Positions 48,820-56,797 of a stretch of DNA of 64,000 nt are shown one piece after another. The notes below the pieces were generated by a model. The model made no database searches. It saw only the letters and a list, made by a program, of their open reading frames with translations, and was not told the origin of the DNA. Within the stretch, counting starts at the first letter, position 1; every line of letters begins with the position of its first letter. Source of the DNA: Pirellulaceae bacterium (GTDB lineage: Bacteria; Planctomycetota; Planctomycetia; Pirellulales; Pirellulaceae); contig JADYZV010000036.1 of NCBI GenBank assembly GCA_020852965.1, positions 1-64,000 on the forward strand, given 5' to 3'. A program made the position numbers and the translations under genes.

Positions 48820-50190
48820 TCACACCATGTTGATTTCGTAACCCTTACGGTATTCGCGGGAGAGGAAGGCGTTGGCCTGATCGTCACCGGTGATTTCGCG
48901 CTTGTCAGCATCCCACTGCAGCGCTCGATCGAGACGCATGGCGATGTTAGAGAGGTGGCAGATTTCGAGCATGCGATTATGCGACCACACGTCAGAGATC
49001 GGTTGCTTACGCGACCTCATGGCTTCGATAAAGTTGGCCGTATGATTCTCGCTGACAGGTCCACCATAGACCTTTTCGATGGCGTCATCAGGTAGCGGAT
49101 CATGCGCCAAGTCCTCGACTGGCTTGCCGGTAATCTTGCCGCGATTAACGAAGAACTTACCCTTCGTCCCTTCAAACAAAATGCCGTTATCCCCTTCACT
49201 GGTGATAATCATTTCCACATCGTTCGGCATGTCCACTTTGATCTTGAAGCTGGTAGCCGCGTTGTATTGATCGATCACCTGAGGGAATCCGTCCTTGTAC
49301 GCAACCGGCAATTCGAACTCGACCGGTGTCACTCTGCTGGGGCCAGTATCGGTAGCTCCCAGTGCCCAACAGGCAATGTCGACATGGTGTGCACCCCAGT
49401 CGGTCAACTTGCCACCAGAATACTCATGCCAGTTGCGGAACGAGTAGTGGCAATTGCTGTACAGCGGCACGCCACCACCATAGCCTTCGCGCATTTCGGG
49501 CAGCGCTCGATAGTCGACTTTGGGTGCAGGCCCAAGCCAGAAATCCCAGTCAATGTATTCGGGCGGGGCAACTGCGGGAATAGCCGGCGAAGCTTCCATA
49601 CCATTGATGCCACAAGTCACTTTTTGAACCGTGCCGATACGCCCCTGCTGGACCATCGCAACGGCCTGTAAGAAGCGCTGCTCCGATTCCGTGCGTTGCA
49701 TCGTTCCGACTTGAAAGACGCGCCCAGTCTTCTCAACTATCTTCTCGATCAGCTTACCTTCGTCGATGGTCAATGTCAGCGGTTTTTCACAGTAGACATC
49801 TTTGCCCGCCAGCATGGCTTCGACGGCGATCTTGGTGTGCCAGTGATCCGGTGTGGCGATCATCACCGCATCGATATCCTTTCGGTCGAGGATCTTGCGG
49901 TAGTCCTTGTAAGCGTCTGGCTTCTTTCCTTGTGCCTGCTGCACTTTTTCCACGTTGGCCCCGAGTACATGGGCATCGACGTCTGCCAAGGCAGCGAAAT
50001 CAGCAAACTTGATCGACTTGCCGGTAATATACGTGCCCTGGTTTCGCAGCCCGATGGAAGCAAACACAGGGCGTTCGCTGGACGACTGGGCGACTGCGCG
50101 TCGTAGCGATGGGGTTAGCATGGCTGCAGTTCCCACCGCAGCGGAACCCTGAAGAAAACTGCGACGATTGGTTTGGCGTGATACGGACAT
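48820..50190 (-). CDS. Gfo/Idh/MocA family oxidoreductase (exported, Tat signal)
   Basis: A 456-residue NAD(P)-dependent sugar or inositol dehydrogenase-like protein. The Tat signal TNRRSFLQGSAAVGTAAM precedes a Rossmann domain, with VMIATPDHWHTKIA and the family motif YCEKPLT. The substrate domain has WDFWLGPAP and a His-containing helix GGKLTDWGAHHVDIACWA. I chose the ATG at 50190; the longer frame overlaps the preceding gene. Planctomycetes hold many such secreted paralogs. Last gene of a three-gene operon with a nitrilase and an enolase-superfamily enzyme. Confidence 0.92.
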   Translation of the reverse strand: MSVSRQTNRRSFLQGSAAVGTAAMLTPSLRRAVAQSSSERPVFASIGLRNQGTYITGKSIKFADFAALADVDAHVLGANVEKVQQAQGKKPDAYKDYRKILDRKDIDAVMIATPDHWHTKIAVEAMLAGKDVYCEKPLTLTIDEGKLIEKIVEKTGRVFQVGTMQRTESEQRFLQAVAMVQQGRIGTVQKVTCGINGMEASPAIPAVAPPEYIDWDFWLGPAPKVDYRALPEMREGYGGGVPLYSNCHYSFRNWHEYSGGKLTDWGAHHVDIACWALGATDTGPSRVTPVEFELPVAYKDGFPQVIDQYNAATSFKIKVDMPNDVEMIITSEGDNGILFEGTKGKFFVNRGKITGKPVEDLAHDPLPDDAIEKVYGGPVSENHTANFIEAMRSRKQPISDVWSHNRMLEICHLSNIAMRLDRALQWDADKREITGDDQANAFLSREYRKGYEINMV

Positions 50191-50252
50191 CGATAACATT
50201 CTCTCAGTGAAATTAGCTAGAAACTTAAACGGGATATGTACAAGTGCAACTC

Positions 50253-51104
50253 TCACACACCGGCTTGGAATCGCATCTGCCACTCAGTTCCCCGAGCAGG
50301 ACGCGGTGCCAGTCGTATGTCAGCGTATAGTATAGTCTCGGCGTCGGCCCCATAGGGTCCTTGCAGCACTTCGCGTCCCTCCGCGTCCACCACCATCGAA
50401 CAGCCGATACAATTCCTCCCGCGCCAGGGTCCTGCTGTCATGGGCCCAACGCAACTGGCCGACGCGAACCACACTGAATAATCGCGAGCGACTGGAAGGT
50501 AGGCATTTCGCCAAACGGATCCGTAGGGATCTGCGATATTGTCATGCGTCGCAGGCCGCGCCCAAGCGCTTGGCGAAAGTATGATATCGGCCCCCATATA
50601 GCACAAGGAACGACTCAATACCTGATCGCAGGCGAAGCCATCGGCGCATATCATCACTCCTATAGCCCCCAGTCGCGTCTGCACTACACTCAGGCGGTCG
50701 CCCTGCGCGTAGAACTCGTGGCCGATCTCCAATTCGTTCAGCTTGTGATGTTTGAGCAATAGCTGACCCGAGTCGTCGATCAACACGGCCGAGTTGAAGA
50801 CCTGCATTCGCTCGCGTTCGGTAAGCCCCGCGCAGACGAAAACGCCATGCTGTTTGGCTGCCGCGCTCAGTCGCTCATACGGCTCTCCTCCAGGAATTGC
50901 CTCAGCCTGTTCCTTGGCCGACGGATGCGTCCACCCCAGGTCGAGCGTTTCTGGAAGCAAGACAAGCTGAGCACCCTGCCCGGCCGCCTCGGCAATCGCC
51001 AATTCCGCGCGCCGTAGATTCTCCTGCTTCGCGCCTCCGGTGACAAGCATCTGCACCAGAGCGATTTTGAAACCAAGCTTCGAGTCGATGCTAGCTGTTG
51101 CCAC
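50253..51104 (-). CDS. carbon-nitrogen hydrolase (nitrilase superfamily)
   Basis: A 283-residue amidase-type enzyme. The Glu-Lys-Cys triad is visible: Glu in LVLLPETLDLG, Lys in LLLKHHKLNELEIG and Cys in IGVMICADGFACD. The residues after the Cys (DQVLSRSLCYMGADIILSPS) match the family. No signal peptide, so cytosolic. Nitrilase-superfamily members hydrolyse amides, carbamoyl groups or nitriles; the precise substrate is unclear. The start at 51104 is followed by a short leader. It lies 65 bp after the enolase-superfamily gene and 62 bp before the Gfo/Idh/MocA gene. Confidence 0.88.
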   Translation of the reverse strand: MATASIDSKLGFKIALVQMLVTGGAKQENLRRAELAIAEAAGQGAQLVLLPETLDLGWTHPSAKEQAEAIPGGEPYERLSAAAKQHGVFVCAGLTERERMQVFNSAVLIDDSGQLLLKHHKLNELEIGHEFYAQGDRLSVVQTRLGAIGVMICADGFACDQVLSRSLCYMGADIILSPSAWARPATHDNIADPYGSVWRNAYLPVARDYSVWFASASCVGPMTAGPWRGRNCIGCSMVVDAEGREVLQGPYGADAETILYADIRLAPRPARGTEWQMRFQAGV

Positions 51105-51169
51105 TGCTTCGTCCGTTACAAAAAGAGTTTTCGATATCCAATAATTCCTGTTTGGAGTTTAACTGCACA

Positions 51170-52348
51170 TTAAGAAAGAGGCGGAGTGCGATAGAGCAAT
51201 TTGCCTCCAACGCGAATTTCTGTGTCGACCAAATAGGATTGAATACCAACTAAATTGGGTTCGATCCCGAGTCCAGGCGCGTCGGGCGCACTTAGGAAGC
51301 CCTCGGCGTCGGGGGTGATATGATTTAGGGTCATCTCCCTGGCTAGAACTTGTAGCTCCGTCGGATACTCGCAAATCACATGCGTATCGAGTCCCGCAAA
51401 CGGTTGCAATGAGGCCGATAACGCCAGGTTGGAAGTGAACGTGTGGTTGACATACGTTACCGACCTCGTGGCCGCATAGTCCGCCACATCTTTAGCAACG
51501 GTAATACCGCCGATACGACCGGCGTCGATTTGAACATATTGCAGACCGGCCAAATCTATCATGTTCTTGGCCATGTGGAAATTGTGACAACCCTCCCCAC
51601 CGGCCAGACCAACGGGTTGGCTTTCCTGCGACAGTGCATGGTATTCGGAGAGTGCTCCAGAAACAAAAGGCTCCTCTAGCCACTGCGCCCGTGCGCGCTT
51701 GAGTGCGGGTAGTCGAGTCCGTGCTCTTGCCAGATCATCGTTCCAAATGGTCCCAACGTCAACCAATAGAACCCCTTCTTCTCCAATGCCCTCTCTGGCA
51801 GCCTGCAGTTGGCTTTCATCGTCGGCTACATCGAGCGTTCCAAAGGGTCCCCAGCCAAACTTTGCAGCTCGAAACCCCAACGCACGAATTCGCTTGGCCT
51901 TTGCTAATGTCTCCTGCGCGGTATTGCCAAACAGGACGGAAGCGTAGGGCATCTTGGGATAGGACTGCGCATAGCCGAGCAACTTCCAAACCGGCTCGTC
52001 GAGCCGTCGCCCGAGCAAGTCCCACAGAGCGATGTCGATGCCCGACAGAGTATGATCGGCCTGCAATAGGTCGAGACTATTGGCTCGAACTAGATTTCCA
52101 ATCCGGCGAATGTCATCGACGCCATCGATCGATTGCCCAAGCACCGATGCTTGAACAGGTTTGCAAGCGCTATGTGACATGGGACAAACGAGACTGGCGA
52201 TCGAAACCAGCGGTGCCGCTTCGCACTCGCCCCAGCCCACATGCTCCCCGGCGCTGACGCGAACTAGCAACGCATCCTGACTACCGTCACCAATATCCAG
52301 AACTTGCGGCATTGTCAAATAAAAGAAGTCGATCGAATCAATTTTCAT
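51170..52348 (-). CDS. enolase-superfamily enzyme (mandelate racemase/muconate cycloisomerase type)
   Basis: A 392-residue TIM-barrel acid-sugar dehydratase or racemase. Metal ligands appear as Asp in VLLVDVGTIW, Glu in AQWLEEPFVS and Glu in GLAGGEGCHN. The base region is AAKFGWGPFG (one Lys, not the usual K-x-K). A His is in SVTYVNHTFTSN and an Asp in VQIDAGRIGGIT. The KFGWGPFG form is seen in uncharacterised sugar-acid dehydratases. First gene of the three-gene set; probably dehydrates a sugar acid (inference). Confidence 0.88.
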   Translation of the reverse strand: MKIDSIDFFYLTMPQVLDIGDGSQDALLVRVSAGEHVGWGECEAAPLVSIASLVCPMSHSACKPVQASVLGQSIDGVDDIRRIGNLVRANSLDLLQADHTLSGIDIALWDLLGRRLDEPVWKLLGYAQSYPKMPYASVLFGNTAQETLAKAKRIRALGFRAAKFGWGPFGTLDVADDESQLQAAREGIGEEGVLLVDVGTIWNDDLARARTRLPALKRARAQWLEEPFVSGALSEYHALSQESQPVGLAGGEGCHNFHMAKNMIDLAGLQYVQIDAGRIGGITVAKDVADYAATRSVTYVNHTFTSNLALSASLQPFAGLDTHVICEYPTELQVLAREMTLNHITPDAEGFLSAPDAPGLGIEPNLVGIQSYLVDTEIRVGGKLLYRTPPLS

Positions 52349-52415
52349 CTACAGGCATATCCGTCAAGAGAAAAAAATCAGCACACGGCATTTCGACAAT
52401 TAGTTGGCAGCGCTC

Positions 52416-52472
52416 AGAGTAGAACGATTGTCCCGATCGCTTCTCAAGCGATTGGGACAATCGCTCTACTCT
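52416..52472. repeat. long imperfect inverted repeat
   Basis: Arms of about 27 bp (52416-52443 and 52446-52472) pair with few mismatches, core AGAGTAGAACGATTGTCCC against GGGACAATCGCTCTACTCT. It lies in the 205-bp gap between the enolase-superfamily gene and the acidic protein gene, downstream of the latter. No T-run. Confidence 0.88.
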
Positions 52473-52553
52473 CCCAGCCCGAAAGTTAAATGTGGTTGAA
52501 GCATTAGCATCGATTGATTCAGATCGCAAAGTCTAGTGGATGTGGCAGGAGGT

Positions 52554-53393
52554 TTAGGTGGTAGCATCATCCACTGCGCTGGTATCGCTTGCAGCGGGTT
52601 CGCTGGTTGTCGTGGTGGCAGAGTAGTCCGTCGTCGAGGTTGCTGTAGGCTCGGGTGTGTAAGTATCGTAGTGATGAGATTCGATTGGTGCGGCGGGATC
52701 GGTCGCGGCCAGCGGTCCGCCGTGTTCACCCAGATCTCCGTAGTGTTCGGCTACGGCCCCGTGATTTACAGCACCATCGAGATAGTTTTCAGCGCGGCCT
52801 AAATCGCCCTCGCTCGCATAATCTACCGCGTTCGTGAGCATATCATTAGAAATCTGCTGGTGCCAATCTGCCCATTCCATGTTGGCTACCTCTAATTCCG
52901 CTTGCCCGGAATGGTCAGCTCCACCTGCCAATTGATCTGATGTTTTATGCTCGTAGGCCGCTTCAGCAGCCAAATCGCGAGCGGCCGCGTAGTCTCCATT
53001 CTGAGCCGCCTCGGCTTGCTGAGTCTCGAGTTCCATGGCGCGATCCTGATGCTCATCGGCAACTTGCAATTCAAGCGCAGTTGGACCATCTAGAAGCGAA
53101 GCGTCCCCCAGCGTGTCGGCAGCCGCTTCAGCCAGCCCCTGATGATAGGCAGCCGCTTCGTAGTCGCCGACCGAAACCGCAGCATCCGCAGTTGCCTGCG
53201 ACTCTAAGGCGTCAGTCCGTAGTTCCGCTTCAACAATCTCCGTTTCGGTGAGCGAATCTTCAAGCGCATCATGGGTCGCATCGATGGGGGCGTTCGCCAA
53301 ACCATCGAGCACCTCCAATTGCGAGTCAAGCAATTCCATTTCGTCGACCGCTTCGAACTCAAATTCGTCTGCATTCCACTCGAAAGTTGCCAT
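52554..53393 (-). CDS. very acidic Ala-rich repeat protein
   Basis: A 279-residue protein, family not recognised. It holds only one Lys and four Arg among many Asp and Glu, so it is extremely acidic. Three loose helical repeats share a G-D-x-x-x-A turn (SVGDYEAAAYHQGLAEAAAD, QNGDYAAARDLAAEAAYE, SEGDLGRAENYLDGAVNHG), like degenerate TPR units. The C-terminal 50 residues are Thr/Ser/Pro-rich. No signal peptide. It could be a scaffold or cation-binding protein. The next gene upstream, 10 bp away, is the M48-like protein; probably one operon. Confidence 0.75.
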   Translation of the reverse strand: MATFEWNADEFEFEAVDEMELLDSQLEVLDGLANAPIDATHDALEDSLTETEIVEAELRTDALESQATADAAVSVGDYEAAAYHQGLAEAAADTLGDASLLDGPTALELQVADEHQDRAMELETQQAEAAQNGDYAAARDLAAEAAYEHKTSDQLAGGADHSGQAELEVANMEWADWHQQISNDMLTNAVDYASEGDLGRAENYLDGAVNHGAVAEHYGDLGEHGGPLAATDPAAPIESHHYDTYTPEPTATSTTDYSATTTTSEPAASDTSAVDDATT

Positions 53394-53402
53394 AGTATTG
53401 CT

Positions 53403-54662
53403 TTACTCCACAGTTAAGTCTGTTTTAATTTGGTCAGTTGGTTGCATCGTTGCTTTCGCTCGCAGACGAGTAGCCTTCCGGCAATCTTCGTGCGGACATC
53501 GCACAATAATTCCGTCGGACAATTTACTAACCGAACTAGGAGCGAGGGCTGACTGAGGGAGCCAGAAGGGTCGGCGACAGCTTGGGCATGCAAAGGAATG
53601 TGGTTTCTTTTTCGCACTGGGAGACTGAGGGCTAGGCCTACGATCTGCAGTTGCCACAGGCCCCTGCTGGGTCGATGTGGGCGCTGCTGGGACTGGAGAT
53701 GAACCGACGCGTGGCGGCGTGTTGAGTCGGATCGTCGACATCACTTGTTGTCGAAACTGTCGCACCAATAATGAAGCATCATATTCTTGCATCAGTTTGA
53801 GGCGACGAGTCAAGTAGGTGGTGGCCGAAGTGACCGATTCCGCTAAGCGAATGTTGGCATCCAGCGAATCGCTCTCCTGCTGTTGAAGCCACGCGTCAAT
53901 ATTGATCTGGCGATACAAAATGGGTGATTTGAGCGACCATATCATCAAAACTTTGCGGGCTTCAACAAGCCCGCTGGAAACGAGCAAGCCTGCGCGATCT
54001 GCGGTAACCTCAGCTTGCCGCGCCCAGGCGATCAGAGGCAGTTCGATTGCACTCTCAATCAGCCGACTGGGGTCGAGTAGCCCGGCCACTCCATTGCGCA
54101 TCATCCCACTACCAGCAGACTGTTCACCCACGAGAAACTGAATCACGGTTTTCCACAGCGCATGCCCAGCCAAAATATGTCCCATCTCGCGCGCGAACAA
54201 GAACATCAATTCGCTGCGTTGGAAGCAAGAGACTAGGGCCGACCCCATCACGATGAAGGCATCGCGATCGGTTCCAAACGTCAAGGCATCCCATGGTCGA
54301 GCGCCAGACACGTAGATCATCGGCATCCTGGAAAGCCCTAACATTTGCGCGGCTTGTACGGCTGCACTATGCACTTGCGGCATCTGACGAGCGCTAAGCC
54401 GGATTCCATTGAAATTCGCTTCGATCCAGGGCCTACCAGCTCGTTGGGAGACGCTTTGCGCGAAAGCAACGAGCGGCTTGATCGAGCGCAATTTGGCCAT
54501 GGCTTGACCATCCTGGGCCCATTGAAAAATCTCTGGGGCTACACCATGTCCAATCCCCAACGGCTTTAGCGTACGACAGTTTGCACACTCGACGGCACGA
54601 GCCTCGAAGGCCGCGCCGCAGGCCGAACAATGTTGCGGAGTGTACATGGGAGTTGGTCTCAT
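53403..54662 (-). CDS. M48-like metallopeptidase with zinc ribbon, catalytic His replaced
   Basis: A 419-residue protein. An N-terminal zinc ribbon (CSACGAAF, CANC) precedes an M48-type peptidase core. The expected HExxH reads RExxH: Arg158-Glu159-Met-Gly-His162 within LFAREMGHILAGHALW, while EVTADRAG, the third-ligand region, is kept. The C-terminal part has a second Cys-containing region (FACPSCRRPFWLP, VRCPHEDCRK). With the first zinc-binding His gone, activity is doubtful unless the zinc site is rearranged. No signal peptide, so the core may face the cytoplasm. Ten bases upstream of the acidic protein gene. Confidence 0.82.
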   Translation of the reverse strand: MRPTPMYTPQHCSACGAAFEARAVECANCRTLKPLGIGHGVAPEIFQWAQDGQAMAKLRSIKPLVAFAQSVSQRAGRPWIEANFNGIRLSARQMPQVHSAAVQAAQMLGLSRMPMIYVSGARPWDALTFGTDRDAFIVMGSALVSCFQRSELMFLFAREMGHILAGHALWKTVIQFLVGEQSAGSGMMRNGVAGLLDPSRLIESAIELPLIAWARQAEVTADRAGLLVSSGLVEARKVLMIWSLKSPILYRQINIDAWLQQQESDSLDANIRLAESVTSATTYLTRRLKLMQEYDASLLVRQFRQQVMSTIRLNTPPRVGSSPVPAAPTSTQQGPVATADRRPSPQSPSAKKKPHSFACPSCRRPFWLPQSALAPSSVSKLSDGIIVRCPHEDCRKATRLRAKATMQPTDQIKTDLTVE

Positions 54663-54701
54663 GCGAGTGCCAAACGAAAAACGGCAATCGGTGGAATAGA
54701 A

Positions 54702-55166
54702 TTAATATCCGGGGGGCATCGGTTGCACATAATCAAACTCGCTACCGGTCTGCGACATACTCGCCATGACGACCATGAGAATGAACAATCCAATGCCAAC
54801 GATGGTCGCGAGGATGCCTAAACCATTGAGCAGCAGACCTACGTTCGAGAGCGTCGTGCTACGTCCTTGAGCCTTAGCCTGCGTCAACGACGACCAACTG
54901 AAGTAAATGCCCGGAATCGAAGCAAACACTCCACACATGAACATGGAGAGGACCCCACAGATCAGACCAGCCTTCTCATGCCACTGGTCTTTGGAAGCGG
55001 GAATGGCCTGAACTGGCTGATGCGCGCTGGCTGCGCTCGAACCAACCGTCGCTGGCGCGGCGACCGGGCTATCTACAGTTGTTGGCTTGCCGCAATTCCC
55101 GCAGAACTGGGCCGTGCTGATATTCTGAGCTTGACAATGCGGACAATTGATTACGGATAGTGACAT
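54702..55166 (-). CDS. zinc-ribbon membrane protein (DUF4190-like)
   Basis: A 154-residue protein with a N-terminal zinc ribbon (CPHCQAQN, CGNCGKP), a Pro/Ala linker and two membrane helices (AGLICGVLSMFMCGVFASIPG and a Gly/Val-rich one near residues 105-135). The order ribbon-linker-GLICGVLSM-two helices with FSWSSLTQAKAQGRS matches the DUF4190-type small membrane proteins. The longer frame adds 35 implausible residues; I use the ATG at 55166. It starts the row of leftward genes that ends with the acidic protein. Confidence 0.78.
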   Translation of the reverse strand: MSLSVINCPHCQAQNISTAQFCGNCGKPTTVDSPVAAPATVGSSAASAHQPVQAIPASKDQWHEKAGLICGVLSMFMCGVFASIPGIYFSWSSLTQAKAQGRSTTLSNVGLLLNGLGILATIVGIGLFILMVVMASMSQTGSEFDYVQPMPPGY

Positions 55167-55378
55167 GGGATGACTCAGGCGTGGTACTTGGAAATGCTGT
55201 GGTTCAATAGAATGGTTTCGACAGCGAAGCCGCTGACGTTGCATCTTAGTCTTAAGAGATGCATTCGGCAAATCCCGAACAGGTTACACAGTTTTTCAAA
55301 GTTCGAGTTTACGTCAAACTGCAATTCTTGAAAAACAACCCCTACGCTCGAACTCAAACCAACTTTTCTTACTAATCG

Positions 55379-56347
55379 CTACGATTTTTCTACACGTTCG
55401 AAGGTGAATGTCACAACGCCATCCGGCATCGCGACGACGAGGTAGCCGTCTTCGAACTTGAACTGCGCTTGTAGAGGCCCCTCGTTGGTCTGCAAGAACA
55501 ACGTGTTTCCACGAACCAAGTAGGTTCCGACCACGGCTTCGCGATCTTCGCTGCCCCAAAGGTCGAGAGCGATCGTGTCCATGCGAAATCCCCCCTGCTC
55601 GTCAAACGCGGCCAGCATGGTGACACCATAGTCCCCCACATCGTCTTGCAGATACCATTGGCCGACGAGTGGATTGCGGTGAGAAGCATCCGTGCCCTGA
55701 CTACTTCCGCCCCGCTCGCGTCGATCGCCTGAGGAAATGGTCTGACCAGCGTCAGTTGGTTGTGCTCTCGGACCAGCCACAGTCAGCGTGGGCAACGCGG
55801 CAGGTATCTGCGATTGCACCAGCAGATAGATAATGTCGGAATCGTTCTTGGTTTGCATGAGTACAGCGGGAGCGCCCGTCAGGGAGCCTTTTTCCGCTCC
55901 GGGAAGTTGTGGATAGGCGACGAACACTTTGGTCGCAACGGCAACCAGAGGGTGGCTGGTCATGACGATCCCCCGTTCATTATCGACGATCCAACCGACT
56001 GTGTGGAACTCTTTGCCATCCTCCATGACCGCCACGACCAGCACTCCAGCTTGACCGAACCGAGCTTCCAGCTCGGCGGGAACTGCCGGGCCCTCTACAG
56101 TGCGAGTCTCCTTCGCCGGCGAAACTGGTGGCTGCGGTGTTGACGACTGCGATTTGACCTGCGATTCGTTTGAGCTGGCGGGGGGCTCAAGCCCCCACTC
56201 TTCGTATTCGGCAGCTAGATCGGCTGAATCTGCTGCTAGGAGGCGGCCGCCCAGGGGAGCGGAAACGCTGCTTTCAACGACTACCAACAGTAGTACGGCC
56301 TTGAAAAAGCGGCCAGTAAACCAGCGATTAACAAGAGTAGCGGTCAT
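55379..56347 (-). CDS. secreted protein with trypsin-like region and C-terminal beta domain
   Basis: A 322-residue protein of no certain family. A signal peptide (FFKAVLLLVVVESSVSA) is followed by a Ser/Pro-rich linker. A region resembling the first half of a trypsin-like fold comes next (GWIVDNERGIVMTSHPLVA), with His in the place expected for the triad. No GxSGG motif follows, so protease activity is not supported. The C-terminal 110 residues (LVGQWYLQDDVGDYGVTMLA, FRMDTIALDLWG, LFLQTNEGPLQAQFKFEDG) look like a lipocalin-type or similar small beta-barrel domain. Likely a secreted or periplasmic binding protein. Confidence 0.65.
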   Translation of the reverse strand: MTATLVNRWFTGRFFKAVLLLVVVESSVSAPLGGRLLAADSADLAAEYEEWGLEPPASSNESQVKSQSSTPQPPVSPAKETRTVEGPAVPAELEARFGQAGVLVVAVMEDGKEFHTVGWIVDNERGIVMTSHPLVAVATKVFVAYPQLPGAEKGSLTGAPAVLMQTKNDSDIIYLLVQSQIPAALPTLTVAGPRAQPTDAGQTISSGDRRERGGSSQGTDASHRNPLVGQWYLQDDVGDYGVTMLAAFDEQGGFRMDTIALDLWGSEDREAVVGTYLVRGNTLFLQTNEGPLQAQFKFEDGYLVVAMPDGVVTFTFERVEKS

Positions 56348-56581
56348 CTCATATTCCTCTGCTTAAGTGGATCTGTGGCGTAAAGACACTCCACTTACCC
56401 TCCACCGCTGGGCTTGTGACGCCGTTCCCACGAGATTCCCAAAGAAAGTGCATTCATTGCTGGCTGCGAACATCTCGTCTATTATTGAATTGGCTATATG
56501 GATTTTGCAGCGTACAGTGAATGAAGGCGCAGACATACGAGCGTAAAATACGAGCGTAGGATTTGTTCGTCGTTTCCATGT

Positions 56582-56786
56582 AAGCACCCACGCATAAGTC
56601 TATGCGCATATTTGGCCGCTTTGCCGTTAGCCAGGGGCAATTGACATGCCAGGTAACTTCGGCAGGAAGGGCGATTTGGAGTGGAAGCGTTTTATCATCG
56701 ACGATCTCCACATCCCTCCACATTGCTGAGCAGCAGACTAGGGAACACTAATCGCACACTAATCCATTCGACGCCCCTGATAAGGA
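56582..56786. repeat. dispersed two-module repeat, copy 2 (order B-A)
   Basis: Module B (about 56582-56665, AAGCACCCACGCATAAGT through CCAGGTAACTT) is followed by module A (about 56668-56784, GGCAGGAAGGGCGATTTGGA through GACGCCCCTGATAAGG). Copy 1 near 14.2 kb has the same modules in the order A-B. The right end lies within 15 bp of the TPR-CHAT start codon, so the repeat supplies its upstream region. Confidence 0.78.
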
Positions 56787-56797
56787 TTGACCGCTCG

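Noticed and set aside
56454-56723. 89-codon frame on the minus strand upstream of the TPR-CHAT gene
   Set aside because: It spans the dispersed modules B and A; its similarity to the minus-strand frame near 14.2 kb is explained by the shared repeat DNA, not by a conserved gene.
56681-56797. Upstream GTG start of the TPR-CHAT gene
   Set aside because: The 39 extra residues derive from the dispersed repeat and would bury the signal peptide.
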